In this document: positions 36,260-44,432 of the stretch, piece by piece
How positions within the stretch are numbered: the first letter of the stretch is position 1
Layout of the letters: the number at the start of each line of letters is the position of its first letter
Assembly (NCBI RefSeq): GCF_039536245.1
Contig: NZ_BAAAYN010000038.1
Location: forward strand, 94,307 to 158,306
DNA length: 64,000 nt
Reading direction: 5' to 3'
Origin: Cryptosporangium minutisporangium
Lineage (GTDB): Bacteria > Actinomycetota > Actinomycetes > Mycobacteriales > Cryptosporangiaceae
Made by a program: the position numbers and the translations under genes
Notes under the pieces: generated by a model
Told to the model about the DNA's origin: nothing
The model's input: only the letters and a program-made list of their open reading frames with translations
Database searches by the model: none

Positions 36260-37753
36260 GTGCAAACCCTTACCTCCGCGGACACCGACTCCGAGAAGTC
36301 CGGCGACCGGACCAACCTCGTGGTCGCCGTGCTGGCGCTGGGGGGCATCGCGGTGTCCCTCATGCAGACCTTGATCATCCCGCTGATCCCGGAGCTGCCC
36401 GCGCTGCTACACGCCTCCCCGGGTGACGCCGCCTGGGCGATCACCGCGACGCTGCTCGCGGCGGCGGTCGCCACCCCCGTCGTCGGCCGTCTGGGCGACA
36501 TGTTCGGCAAGCGGCACCTGCTGTTGGTCAGCATCGCGCTGATGGTCGTCGGGTCGGTCGTCGGAGCCCTGAGCAACAGCCTGACGCCGATGATCATCGG
36601 CCGGATCCTGCAGGGCATGGCCGCCGGTGTCATCCCGCTCGGCATCAGCCTGATGCGCGACACCGTGCCGCCGGAGCGTCTCGGCTCGGCGACCGCGCTG
36701 ATGAGCGCATCGCTCGGCATCGGTGGCGCGCTGGGCCTGCCGGCCGCAGCGCTGCTGGCCGACCACACCGACTGGCACGCGCTGTTCTGGGTGTCCGCCG
36801 CGCTCGGCACGATCGTCGGCGGGCTCGTCGTCGCGATCGTGCCGCACTCGACGGTGGGGACCGGCGGCCGCTTCGACCTCGTCGGCGCGCTCGGGTTGTC
36901 CGGCGCGCTGGTCTCCCTGCTGCTGGCGATCTCGAAGGGCAGCGACTGGGGCTGGACGAGCGGACTCACGCTCGGCCTGTTCGCCACCGCGATCGTGCTG
37001 CTGCTCGCGTGGGGATGGTGGGAGCTGCGCACCGCCGAGCCGCTGGTCGACCTCCGGATCACCGCCCGGCGCCAGGTCCTGTTCACCAACGCCGCCTCGA
37101 TCGGCCTCGGGTTCTCGATGTTCGCGATGTCGCTGGTGATCCCGACGCTGCTGCAGCTGCCGGTCGCCACCGGGTACGGGCTCGGCAAGAGCATGCTCAT
37201 GGTCGGCCTGGTGATGGCGCCGTCCGGCCTGGTCATGCTCGTCGCCGCGCCGCTCTCCGCGCGGATCGCGCGGGTGCGCGGCTTCAAGCTGACGCTGATC
37301 CTCGGCGCGCTCATCGTCGCGGCGGGGTACGGGTTCGCCGCCGTGCTGATGGACGAGATCTGGCAACTGGTCGTGGCCGGCTGCATCATCGGTGCGGGCA
37401 TCGGTTTCGCGTACGGGTCCATGCCTGCGCTCGTCATGGCGGCCGTACCGCGCACCGAGACCGCCGCCGCGAACAGCCTCAACACGCTGATGCGGTCGCT
37501 GGGCACCTCGGTGGCGAGTGCGGTGGGCGGCGCGATCCTGGCCAACCTGACGATCGCGCTCGGCCCGGCCACCGTGCCGTCCCAGGACGCCTTCCGGGTG
37601 GTGCTGGGCCTCGCCGCCGCGGCCGGGCTGGTCTCCGCGCTGCTCGCGTCGTTCATCCCGCGGCGCAGCCCGGACGAGCCGGTCGTTCCGTCGCACGGCG
37701 CTCCGGCGACCGCGTCGGCGTCGGCGTCGGACGAACTGACCGTCGCGCGCTGA
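36260..37753 (+). CDS. MFS multidrug efflux transporter (DHA2, 14 helices)
   Basis: 497 residues, GTG start. About 14 membrane segments, with the MFS motif GRLGDMFGKR at 76-85 between helices 2 and 3, and GRILQGMAAGVIPLGISLMRD (R/motif-B, then antiporter motif C region GIGGALGLPAAALLA). This is the DHA2 drug:H+ antiporter family. The C-terminal tail is short, hydrophilic and rich in Ala/Ser. Controlled by the adjacent TetR (inference). A hairpin terminator follows. Confidence 0.93.
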   Translation: MQTLTSADTDSEKSGDRTNLVVAVLALGGIAVSLMQTLIIPLIPELPALLHASPGDAAWAITATLLAAAVATPVVGRLGDMFGKRHLLLVSIALMVVGSVVGALSNSLTPMIIGRILQGMAAGVIPLGISLMRDTVPPERLGSATALMSASLGIGGALGLPAAALLADHTDWHALFWVSAALGTIVGGLVVAIVPHSTVGTGGRFDLVGALGLSGALVSLLLAISKGSDWGWTSGLTLGLFATAIVLLLAWGWWELRTAEPLVDLRITARRQVLFTNAASIGLGFSMFAMSLVIPTLLQLPVATGYGLGKSMLMVGLVMAPSGLVMLVAAPLSARIARVRGFKLTLILGALIVAAGYGFAAVLMDEIWQLVVAGCIIGAGIGFAYGSMPALVMAAVPRTETAAANSLNTLMRSLGTSVASAVGGAILANLTIALGPATVPSQDAFRVVLGLAAAAGLVSALLASFIPRRSPDEPVVPSHGAPATASASASDELTVAR

Positions 37754-37762
37754 CCCCCGCAG

Positions 37763-37789
37763 GGCCGGGTGGACGATGGCCACCCGGCC
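37763..37789 (+). terminator. hairpin after MFS gene
   Basis: GGCCGGGTGG (37763-37772) and CCACCCGGCC (37780-37789) form a perfect 10-bp stem with a 7-base loop, ten bases after the stop and before the Fur gene at 37808. Confidence 0.75.
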
Positions 37790-37807
37790 GTGCGACGTTA
37801 GAGAGCG

Positions 37808-38230
37808 ATGCGTTCCCGGACCGAGACCGAGTTACGCGACGTAGGCCTGCGGGTGACCCGGCCGCGCGTCGCGGTGCTCGACGTCCTCGCGGACCATCCG
37901 CACGCGACCGTCGACCTGGTCGTGGAGCGGGTCCGGGCGCGCCTGGGCGGGGTGTCCACCCAGGCCGTCTACGACGTGCTGGGCGCCTGCGTCGCCGCCG
38001 GATTGGTCCGGCGGATCGAACCGGCCGGATCACCGGCGCGGTTCGAACGGGAGACCGGCGACGGCCACCACCACCTGGTCTGCCGCTCCTGCGGCCGGGT
38101 CGCGGACGTGGAGGGGCTGCGCGGAACCCCGGCGTGCGAGGACCCGGGCGAGGCCGCCGGTTACGTGGTCGAGGAGACCGAGATCGTGTTCTGGGGCACC
38201 TGCCCGGATTGCCTGGAGCCTCGGAGCTGA
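37808..38230 (+). CDS. Fur-family transcriptional regulator (second, FurA-like paralogue)
   Basis: 140 residues, ATG start. Same layout as the FurA at 27702: GLRVTRPRVAVLDVLADHPH, recognition helix VSTQAVYDVLGACVAAG, metal site GDGHHHLVC and CxxC pairs at Cys92/95 and Cys132/135. It is more diverged: the cysteine after IADVD is lost (VADVEGL). No katG is adjacent; a Septum_form lipoprotein gene follows at 59 bp. Probably a peroxide or metal sensor with other targets (inference). Confidence 0.85.
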   Translation: MRSRTETELRDVGLRVTRPRVAVLDVLADHPHATVDLVVERVRARLGGVSTQAVYDVLGACVAAGLVRRIEPAGSPARFERETGDGHHHLVCRSCGRVADVEGLRGTPACEDPGEAAGYVVEETEIVFWGTCPDCLEPRS

Positions 38231-38289
38231 CCCGCCGGCGCACTCGGTCGTGATAGGACGGTCCGAGGTGACGGATGGAGGTGTCTCTC

Positions 38290-39117
38290 GTGCGACGTCC
38301 GCAGCGATCCGTCGTGGTCGCCCTGGCGTTCGGGTTGGCGCTGGTGGGCGCGGGATGCTCCGGTGAGCCCGACGCCCGCCCGTCGAGATCGGCGTCGGCC
38401 TCCCCGTCGGCGTCGTCGGCCTCGTCTCCCGGCGTCGGCGTGGGTCCCTACCGCGCGGGGGATTGCCTGGCGGCCGACGGTCGGTACGAGGTGCGTACGG
38501 TGGAGTGCGGGCGCCCGCACCTCTACGAGGTGATGCGGTCGGCCGCACTCCCGTCCGGTGCCACCTACCCGCCGGATCTCACCACGGTCGAGGCGGCGTG
38601 CGAGCGGCAGTTACCGGGCTATCTCGGTAGCCCCGACGCGTACGCGTCCCGGCTGACCGCGCGGGAGTACGGGCCGACTCGCGCGCAGTGGGACCGGGGC
38701 GAGCGCTGGTACGCCTGCCTGTTGGGCGAGCGTGGCCCGGACGACAGCGCGGTGGACCAGACGGCGTCGCTGGCCGGGGTCCTCGAGGGCGGGCTCGGCG
38801 CGTACCGGAAGTGCCTGACCGCGGCCCCACTGGACGAGCCGAGTCGGACCGTCCCCTGTACCGAGCCGCACCGCAGCGAGGCGGTGAGCGCGATCGACTT
38901 CGGTGGTCGGCCCGGTGCGGTGCCGCCGCAGGACGCGTCGGTACGCGGCGCCGTCGACCGCTGCGACCAGGTGGTGCGCCGGTACCTGGGCGGCACCCGG
39001 CCGGGCGTGCGGACGAGCGCGACCGCGGCGTCGGCGGAGGCCTGGCAGCGAGGGCTCACCATGGTCGTCTGCTACGCGGTCTCCGACCGCACGGTGCGCG
39101 GACCGTTGGGGCGCTGA
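38290..39117 (+). CDS. Septum_form-type lipoprotein
   Basis: 275 residues from the GTG at 38290, chosen because GGAGGTG lies six bases before it; an upstream in-frame ATG (38275) is the source of that ribosome site. Lipoprotein signal with lipobox VGAGC (Cys23), then a Ser/Ala/Pro-rich linker. The mature part has two repeats with conserved cysteines: VGVGPYRAGDCL...VECGRPHLYEV and AYRKCLTAAPL...VPCTEPHRSEAV, typical of the Septum_form domain in actinobacterial lipoproteins, which faces the outside. Role in septation is by family name only. Confidence 0.85.
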   Translation: MRRPQRSVVVALAFGLALVGAGCSGEPDARPSRSASASPSASSASSPGVGVGPYRAGDCLAADGRYEVRTVECGRPHLYEVMRSAALPSGATYPPDLTTVEAACERQLPGYLGSPDAYASRLTAREYGPTRAQWDRGERWYACLLGERGPDDSAVDQTASLAGVLEGGLGAYRKCLTAAPLDEPSRTVPCTEPHRSEAVSAIDFGGRPGAVPPQDASVRGAVDRCDQVVRRYLGGTRPGVRTSATAASAEAWQRGLTMVVCYAVSDRTVRGPLGR

Positions 39118-39122
39118 ACCGC

Positions 39123-39221
39123 GCCCGGGCGCCCAGACGTCGAACGCCAGGCGCACCGAGCGTTCGTCGAGAGGAGTGAGGCCGCTCGGAATCCCGGCGA
39201 TCCGGACGGCGACCGCCAGCA
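39123..39221 (-). pseudogene. decayed duplicate of an enoyl-CoA hydratase gene segment
   Basis: This stretch matches 39514-39613 inside the intact crotonase gene with about nine mismatches and one gap over 100 bp, in the same orientation. On the minus strand it reads LAVAVRIAGIPSGLTPLDERS, like LAVAVRIAGIPSDLTQLNKRS of the intact protein, but has no start, no stop and no remaining domain. Together with a hairpin it fills the 284-bp gap between genes at 39117 and 39402. Remnant of a tandem duplication of the gene. Confidence 0.8.
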
Positions 39222-39329
39222 TGAGGGCGCTCACTGGCGACGCGAACTCGGCGGACTTCGAGAGCGCGTTCACGGGTCGGCGCCCACGGCATGTGGTCGT
39301 AATCGCAACAACCGATAGGTCCGTATGGC

Positions 39330-39353
39330 GTTGAGCCGCGCGGCGGGCTCAAC
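39330..39353 (-). terminator. hairpin after the minus-strand acyl-CoA operon
   Basis: GTTGAGCC (39330-39337) and GGCTCAAC (39346-39353) form a perfect 8-bp stem, 48 bp beyond the stop of the last gene of the operon. Confidence 0.5.
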
Positions 39354-39401
39354 TGCCGATCGCGTAGTCGGGCGTTCATCGGGGGTGGCGTCGCGCGTTG
39401 G

Positions 39402-40184
39402 TTACTCGCCGCGAGCGGCGCGTTTCACGGCGTCGAGGGCGTTGGCGCGGAACGCGCGGGCCGACTCGGTGTGGGCGGCCAGGGCCTGTAATTCGGTGCC
39501 GGCACGGATGGCGGCCCGGGCGCCCCAGACGTCGAACGCCCGGTGCACCGAGCGTTTGTTGAGCTGGGTGAGGTCGCTCGGGATCCCGGCGATCCGGACG
39601 GCGACCGCCAGCACCTCCGCCTCGAGCCGCTCCGCCGGGTAGGCCCGGTTCGCGAACCCGATCCGGGCGGCCTCGACGCCGTCCACCGCGTCGCCGGTGA
39701 GCATCAGCTCCATCGCGCGCCGCAGCCCGAGCAGCACCGTGTGGTACTGCCAGTCCGGCGGGCTGGCCACCCGCACGACCGGGTAGCTGATCCGGGCGTC
39801 CTCGGCGACGTAGACCAGGTCGCAGGCGGACGCCAGCTCGGTCGCCCCGGCGATCGCGTAGCCGTGGATCTGCGCGATCACCGGTTTCGCGAGATCCCAC
39901 AGGCGGAACCAGGTGTCGTTGGCCTGGCGCGCCCACTGCCCGTCGCCGGGCGCGGCGTCCGCACCCTCCAGCAGCGGCGTCGACAAGTCGTACCCGGACG
40001 AGAAACACGCGCCCGCGCCCCGGACGATCGTCACCCGGATGTCCGGGTCGGCGTCGTGCGCCCGCAGCGCGTCGAGCAGCGCGGTCAGCAGCGCGGGGGA
40101 GAGCGCGTTGCGCTTCTCCGGCCGGTTCAGCGTCAGCCGCCGGACGCCGTCCGCTGGCGCGTCCACGAGAAGTAGGTCGTTCAT
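39402..40184 (-). CDS. enoyl-CoA hydratase/isomerase family protein
   Basis: 260 residues from the ATG at 40184, which overlaps the previous stop by four bases. Crotonase pattern: LTLNRPEKRNALSPALL, oxyanion regions FSSGYDLS and QIHGYAIAGATELASACDLV. The catalytic glutamates of hydratases are not clear in the region RVASPPDWQYH, so it may be an isomerase or hydrolase instead. Last gene of a four-gene operon with LLM oxidoreductase, carboxyltransferase and CoA ligase. A partial duplicate lies downstream. Confidence 0.9.
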   Translation of the reverse strand: MNDLLLVDAPADGVRRLTLNRPEKRNALSPALLTALLDALRAHDADPDIRVTIVRGAGACFSSGYDLSTPLLEGADAAPGDGQWARQANDTWFRLWDLAKPVIAQIHGYAIAGATELASACDLVYVAEDARISYPVVRVASPPDWQYHTVLLGLRRAMELMLTGDAVDGVEAARIGFANRAYPAERLEAEVLAVAVRIAGIPSDLTQLNKRSVHRAFDVWGARAAIRAGTELQALAAHTESARAFRANALDAVKRAARGE

Positions 40185-41176
40185 GTCAGCTCCGCCATCA
40201 ACTCGAGTTCCGGAACGCCGGCGGCGTCGATGATCACGCCGGTGACGCCGGGCGGCACAAACCCCTCGTTCCACCGGCGGCGGATCCGTGCCACCGGCCC
40301 CAGCAGCGCGGACTGCTCCAGGTACTCGTCCGGCACCGCGGCCGCGGCCTCGGCGCGGCGCCCGGCCCGCCACAGCTCGACGACCCGGTCGGCGGCCTCG
40401 GCGAACCCCCGGCGGGCCATCGCGTCCCGGTGGTAGTTGTGCGTGGCGCTGCCCATGCCGCCGACGTACATCGCGGTGAGTGGCCGCATCGCGTCCAGCG
40501 TGCCGCGGACGTCGTCGGTGATCCGGACGGTCGCGCCGGTGAACACGTCGAACTCCGGACGTCCGCGCATCGACGACGGGACACCGGCCGGTCCCAGGCC
40601 CATCGGGAGCCAGCCGTCGGCGATCTCCGCGGCCAGCGCCGTGTTCTTCGGGCCACCGGCGGCGAGCCAGAGCGGGATCGGTGCCTCCGGGTGCAGGATC
40701 GACCGGAGCGGCTTTCCCTGACCCAGTGCGCCCGGCCCGGTGTACGGCAGCTGGATCTCGCGCCCGTCGTGGGTCACCGGCTCCGTGCGGTCGAGGATCT
40801 TGCGCACGATCGTGACGTAGTCCCGCAGCCGGGTGTGCGGACGCCCCCACGGCTGGCCGTACCAGCCCTCGACGATCTGCGGGCCGGACAGTCCGATGCC
40901 GAGGATCAGCCGGCCGCCACCGGCCAGCGCGTCGATCGTCATCGCCTGCATGGCCAGCGTGGCGGGTGGCCGGGCCGCCAGCTGCACGACGGCGGTGCCG
41001 AGCCGGATCCGGCGGGTCGTGGCGGCCAGGTACGCGAGCGGCGTCAGCGCGTCGGACCCGTAGGCCTCGGCGGTCCACACCGAGTGGTAACCGAGCCGCT
41101 CGGCGGCGCGCACCGTCTCGACCGGCACCTCGAGCCGCGCGGCCCGGTAGAGGTTCAACCTCAATCCGAGCTTCAC
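40181..41176 (-). CDS. LLM-class (luciferase-like) F420- or flavin-dependent oxidoreductase
   Basis: 331 residues from a GTG at 41176. Bacterial-luciferase TIM barrel: AAERLGYHSVWTAEAYGSDA, RIRLGTAVVQLAARPPATLAMQA, GGRLILGIGLSGPQIVEGWYG and the later PIPLWLAAGGPKNTALAAE. Family members use F420 or FMN; the actinobacterial context favours F420 (inference). It may oxidise or reduce an intermediate of the acyl-CoA pathway. Overlaps both neighbours by four bases. Confidence 0.9.
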   Translation of the reverse strand: MKLGLRLNLYRAARLEVPVETVRAAERLGYHSVWTAEAYGSDALTPLAYLAATTRRIRLGTAVVQLAARPPATLAMQAMTIDALAGGGRLILGIGLSGPQIVEGWYGQPWGRPHTRLRDYVTIVRKILDRTEPVTHDGREIQLPYTGPGALGQGKPLRSILHPEAPIPLWLAAGGPKNTALAAEIADGWLPMGLGPAGVPSSMRGRPEFDVFTGATVRITDDVRGTLDAMRPLTAMYVGGMGSATHNYHRDAMARRGFAEAADRVVELWRAGRRAEAAAAVPDEYLEQSALLGPVARIRRRWNEGFVPPGVTGVIIDAAGVPELELMAELT

Positions 41177-42690
41177 GGCAGGATCCCCTCCGACGTCCAT
41201 CCTCGGGCGGGCTGCCCGCCGCGGGAGTCGGCCAGCTCCAAGCCGGCCAGCAGCGCGTTCCGCAACTCGCGCGGATCGATCACGTCGTCGTACGCGAGGC
41301 TCGCGGCGCCGTTCAGGGACGCGGCGGCCTGCTCCCGGGCGATCCGGGCCCGCTCGTCCGGGTCGTCGATCGCGCTGGCGTCGGACGCCGCGGGCAACGC
41401 GCCCAGCGTGATCGACGGGAAGGCGAGCGTCACCGTCTGGCCGTCGAACGGGTTCATCGCCATCACCGACGAGCCGAACCCGAACGCCTTGCGCAGCGTG
41501 ACGTGCAGCTTCGGGACGCGGAGACGATGCTGGACGGCGTAGAACCGGGCGGCGTGCCGCAGGATCCCGCTCCGCTCGGCCCCGCTGCCCGCCAGCACGC
41601 CAGGGTTGTCGGCGAGGAACAGACACGGCAGCCCGAACGCACCGGCGACCTGCAGGAAGTGCGCGGCCTTGTCGGCGGCGTCGCGGTCGATCGTGCCGGC
41701 CCGGACGCTCGGGTCGTTCGCGACGATCGCGACGCTGCGCCCGCCGAGGAAGGCCAGCGCGGTGACGATCGACGCGCCGAACCCGGCCTGCACGACGAAC
41801 AACTCCCCGTCGTCGACGATCTCCTCCAGGACCGGGGTGATCCGGTACGGCCGCCGGGGGTCGGGCGGGATCACGCCGAGGACGTCGACGCGACGCCGGC
41901 CGACGTCGGTGCCGGACCGCACCGGCGGCGGCTGCCCGGCGTTGGCCGGGAAGTGCGCCAGGTAGCCGCGGGCCCGCGCGATCGCCGCCGCGTCGTCCGG
42001 GACGACGTCGTGCACGACACCGCCGGTCGCCACCGCGACGTCCGGGCCGCCGAGGTCCTCCTTGGAGATCACCTCGCCGGTGGCCGACCGCACCAGCGGG
42101 GGACCGGCGGCGAAGATCGACGCGGTGTCGGTCATCACGACGTAGTCCGAGAGCGGCGCGAATAGTGCCCCGTGCCCGGCCGAGGCGCCGAGCACCAGGC
42201 AGACCAGGGGCACCCGCCCCGACAGATCGACCATCGCGCCGAGATCGCCGGGGCGCCGCCCGGGACGCCCGGTCTCGGTGACCCGGTGCCCCGCGCCCTC
42301 CAGCAGCATCACCAGCGGGACGCGCTCCTGGCCGGCCAGCTGGCAGAGCCGGTAGCGCTTGTCCGACGAGCTCGCACCGATCGAACCGCCGAGCACCGTG
42401 ACGTCCTCGGCGCCGGCCAGCACCGGCCGCCCGTCGATCCGGCCCCACCCGGCCACGAACCCGTCCGCGTTGACCGGTGGGTCCTCGGTCGCGCCCATCA
42501 GCACACCCAGCTCGGAGAACGAGCCCCGGTCGAAGAGCGCGGCCAAGCGCGCCCGCGCGTCCAGCCGTCCGCGCTCGGTCTGCCGGGCCAGCCGGGCCGG
42601 GCCGCCCATCCGGAGTGCCGCGGCCTTCCGGCGCGCGATCTCCTCGAGCGCCGGCCCCCAGCCGTGCAGGTCGTCCCCGTCAGCGTCCAC
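41173..42690 (-). CDS. acyl-CoA carboxylase carboxyltransferase (beta) subunit family
   Basis: 505 residues, GTG start at 42690. Carboxyltransferase fold in two crotonase-like halves: RLAALFDRGSFSELGVLMG, GGSIGASSSDKRYRLCQLA, and the C-terminal half with LFLADNPGVLAGSGAERSG and HVTLRKAFGFGSSVMAMNP. It would move CO2 from biotin to an acyl-CoA. No biotin carrier or biotin carboxylase lies in the operon, so it would have to use subunits encoded elsewhere. Preceded by a tandem repeat with two mini-ORFs. Confidence 0.9.
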   Translation of the reverse strand: MDADGDDLHGWGPALEEIARRKAAALRMGGPARLARQTERGRLDARARLAALFDRGSFSELGVLMGATEDPPVNADGFVAGWGRIDGRPVLAGAEDVTVLGGSIGASSSDKRYRLCQLAGQERVPLVMLLEGAGHRVTETGRPGRRPGDLGAMVDLSGRVPLVCLVLGASAGHGALFAPLSDYVVMTDTASIFAAGPPLVRSATGEVISKEDLGGPDVAVATGGVVHDVVPDDAAAIARARGYLAHFPANAGQPPPVRSGTDVGRRRVDVLGVIPPDPRRPYRITPVLEEIVDDGELFVVQAGFGASIVTALAFLGGRSVAIVANDPSVRAGTIDRDAADKAAHFLQVAGAFGLPCLFLADNPGVLAGSGAERSGILRHAARFYAVQHRLRVPKLHVTLRKAFGFGSSVMAMNPFDGQTVTLAFPSITLGALPAASDASAIDDPDERARIAREQAAASLNGAASLAYDDVIDPRELRNALLAGLELADSRGGQPARGWTSEGILP

Positions 42691-42692
42691 TG

Positions 42693-42728
42693 CTCAGTCC
42701 GTGTCCATCACTCAGGCCGTGTCCATGA
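42693..42728 (-). repeat. two 18-bp tandem repeats, each a four-codon mini-ORF with start and stop
   Basis: On the minus strand, between the CoA ligase stop (42730-42732) and the carboxyltransferase GTG (42690), the DNA reads ATG GAC ACG GCC TGA, then GTG, ATG GAC ACG GAC TGA, then GCA GTG GAC GCT GAC. All three starts share one frame. The carboxyltransferase N-terminus (MDAD) resembles the mini-peptides MDTA and MDTD, so its start looks like a third, diverged copy. Possible role in translational coupling or attenuation. Confidence 0.75.
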
Positions 42729-42729
42729 C

Positions 42730-44376
42730 TCACGCCGCGACTTGCTTCTCGAGCTCGCGCTTGAGCAGCTTGCCGGTGGCGCTGTACGGAAGGGCGTCGA
42801 CGAACCGGACGTGCGCGGGCACCTTGAACGGCGCCAGGACCCGGCCCGCCCACTCCTGGACGTCGGCCGCGCTCAGCCCGGCTCCGTCGCGCGCGACGAC
42901 GACGGCCATGACCTCCTGACCGAGTTCGTCGTGCGGGACGCCGATGACCGCGGCATCGAGCAGGTCGGGGTGCTCGGAGAGGCGGTTCTCGATCTCGATC
43001 GGGTAGATGTTCTCGCCGCCGCGGATGATCATGTCCCGCAGCCGGCTCTCCAGCTGGAGCATGCCGTCGACGATGCGGCCGTAGTCGCCGGTGCGGTACC
43101 AGCCGTCGGCGTCGAGGACCGCGTCGGTGGCGGCCGGATCACCCCAGTAGCCGAGGAAGATGCTCGGCGTGCGGAGACAGATCTCGCCGATGCCCTGCCC
43201 GTCGACGTCCCGCAGCGCGAGTTCCGACGTCGGGGTGGGCAGACCCACGGACTGAGGATGCGCCACCATCCGGGCACCGGCGATCGTCGTGCCCTGGCCG
43301 CACGTCTCGCTCATCCCGAACCCCTGGGCCGGGCGCGCGTTCGGGATCACGCTGCCGAGAAGGACGGCCAGCTCGGTGGAGATCGGCGCACCGCCCATGC
43401 CGATCGTCCGTAACGTGCTGACGTCGTAGCGGCCCGGGTCGGCCTGGCACATCCGGAGCAGCCGCAGCAGCTGGGTCGGGACGCCGGACCACTGGGTGAC
43501 GCCGTACCGCGCGGTCAGTTCCAGGTGGAGCTCCGGGTCCCAGCGGCCACGCGGCGGGAACACCATCGTCATCCCGTTGAACGGGCCACCCGCCATCAGC
43601 GGCGCGAGCCCGGAGATGTGGAAGAACGGGCTGACCACCAGCGCGACCGGCGGACCGGGCGGCGGATCGGTCTGGCCGGACACGATCGCCTCGGTGTAGC
43701 CGCGCAGCTGGCTGTCCTGGGCGAAGTTGACCAGCCCGCGGTGGGTGATCACGGCGCCCTTCGGGCGGCCGGTGGTGCCGCTGGTGAACAGGATCGACAC
43801 CGCGTCGTCCTCGACGAGGTCCGGCTCGACCGGGACGCCCGCCGTACCGGGCGTCAGCGAGGCGAACAGCTCGGCGAACGTCAGCGTCGGTACGCCCGGA
43901 CCGTCGTCGAGCCGGGACAGCTGACGCTCCTCGCCGATCAGCAGGCGGGGCTGGGCGAGGGCGAGCCCGTGGCGCATCTCGGTACCGGTCCACCAGCCGT
44001 TCAGGCTGACGCTGATCGCTCCGAGCCAGGCCACGGCCCACAGCGTCAGGGCGTACTCGGGGCTGTTCGGCCCCACCACCGCGACGCGGTCACCCCGCCG
44101 GACGCCGTGGACCTGGCGGAGAGCGGCGGCCACGGCGGGGATCTGGTCGACGGTCTCCTTGTAGGTGAGTTGCCGGTCGGGAAAGAGCAGGTAGGGACGG
44201 TCGGTGTGCTGTTCGGCGGCGGCGAGCAGCAGCGCGGGCAGGTGCGCGGGGCGCCGGGCGAACACGGTCATCGGTACACCGCGCACGTCTTCCCGGGTGA
44301 GCTCGAAGGGACTTCCCGGGCCGGTCATCGCCGTCCGCATGTCGGGTGGAAGGCGGTCGAGGTCGTTGGTCAGCAT
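42730..44376 (-). CDS. acyl-CoA synthetase (FadD-like, class I adenylate-forming)
   Basis: 548 residues, ATG start. AMP-binding P-loop LFTSGTTGRPKG at about 196-207, GFGMSETCGQ (A5), GWYRTGDYG (A7), and GKLLKRELEK at the C-terminus with the catalytic lysine. It activates a carboxylic acid with ATP and CoA. An N-terminal extension of about 40 residues (TGPGSPFELTREDVRGVPM) is seen in a subset of actinobacterial FadD proteins. First gene of the minus-strand operon to 39402. An AT-rich promoter element lies just upstream. Confidence 0.93.
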   Translation of the reverse strand: MLTNDLDRLPPDMRTAMTGPGSPFELTREDVRGVPMTVFARRPAHLPALLLAAAEQHTDRPYLLFPDRQLTYKETVDQIPAVAAALRQVHGVRRGDRVAVVGPNSPEYALTLWAVAWLGAISVSLNGWWTGTEMRHGLALAQPRLLIGEERQLSRLDDGPGVPTLTFAELFASLTPGTAGVPVEPDLVEDDAVSILFTSGTTGRPKGAVITHRGLVNFAQDSQLRGYTEAIVSGQTDPPPGPPVALVVSPFFHISGLAPLMAGGPFNGMTMVFPPRGRWDPELHLELTARYGVTQWSGVPTQLLRLLRMCQADPGRYDVSTLRTIGMGGAPISTELAVLLGSVIPNARPAQGFGMSETCGQGTTIAGARMVAHPQSVGLPTPTSELALRDVDGQGIGEICLRTPSIFLGYWGDPAATDAVLDADGWYRTGDYGRIVDGMLQLESRLRDMIIRGGENIYPIEIENRLSEHPDLLDAAVIGVPHDELGQEVMAVVVARDGAGLSAADVQEWAGRVLAPFKVPAHVRFVDALPYSATGKLLKRELEKQVAA

Positions 44377-44408
44377 CGGAGCCCTCCGGGGAGCGGGGAC
44401 GGCCGGAT

Positions 44409-44430
44409 TCTATATTTTGTATAAAGTACG
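44409..44430 (-). promoter_or_regulatory. AT-rich promoter/operator element upstream of CoA ligase gene
   Basis: Minus strand ACTTTATACAAAATATAG (in 44411-44428) is a sharp AT island in the 56-bp gap between two CoA ligase genes. It offers -10-like hexamers (TATACA, TATAGA) about 40-50 bases before the ATG at 44376, and a TTTGTATAAA core like GntR/TetR operators. So the downstream four-gene operon probably has its own promoter. Confidence 0.5.
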
Positions 44431-44432
44431 GG

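Noticed and set aside
40181..42448. Single long frame joining the LLM oxidoreductase to a large N-terminal extension
   Set aside because: The extension is an off-frame reading of the carboxyltransferase gene; the GTG at 41176 with a 4-bp overlap is the natural start.
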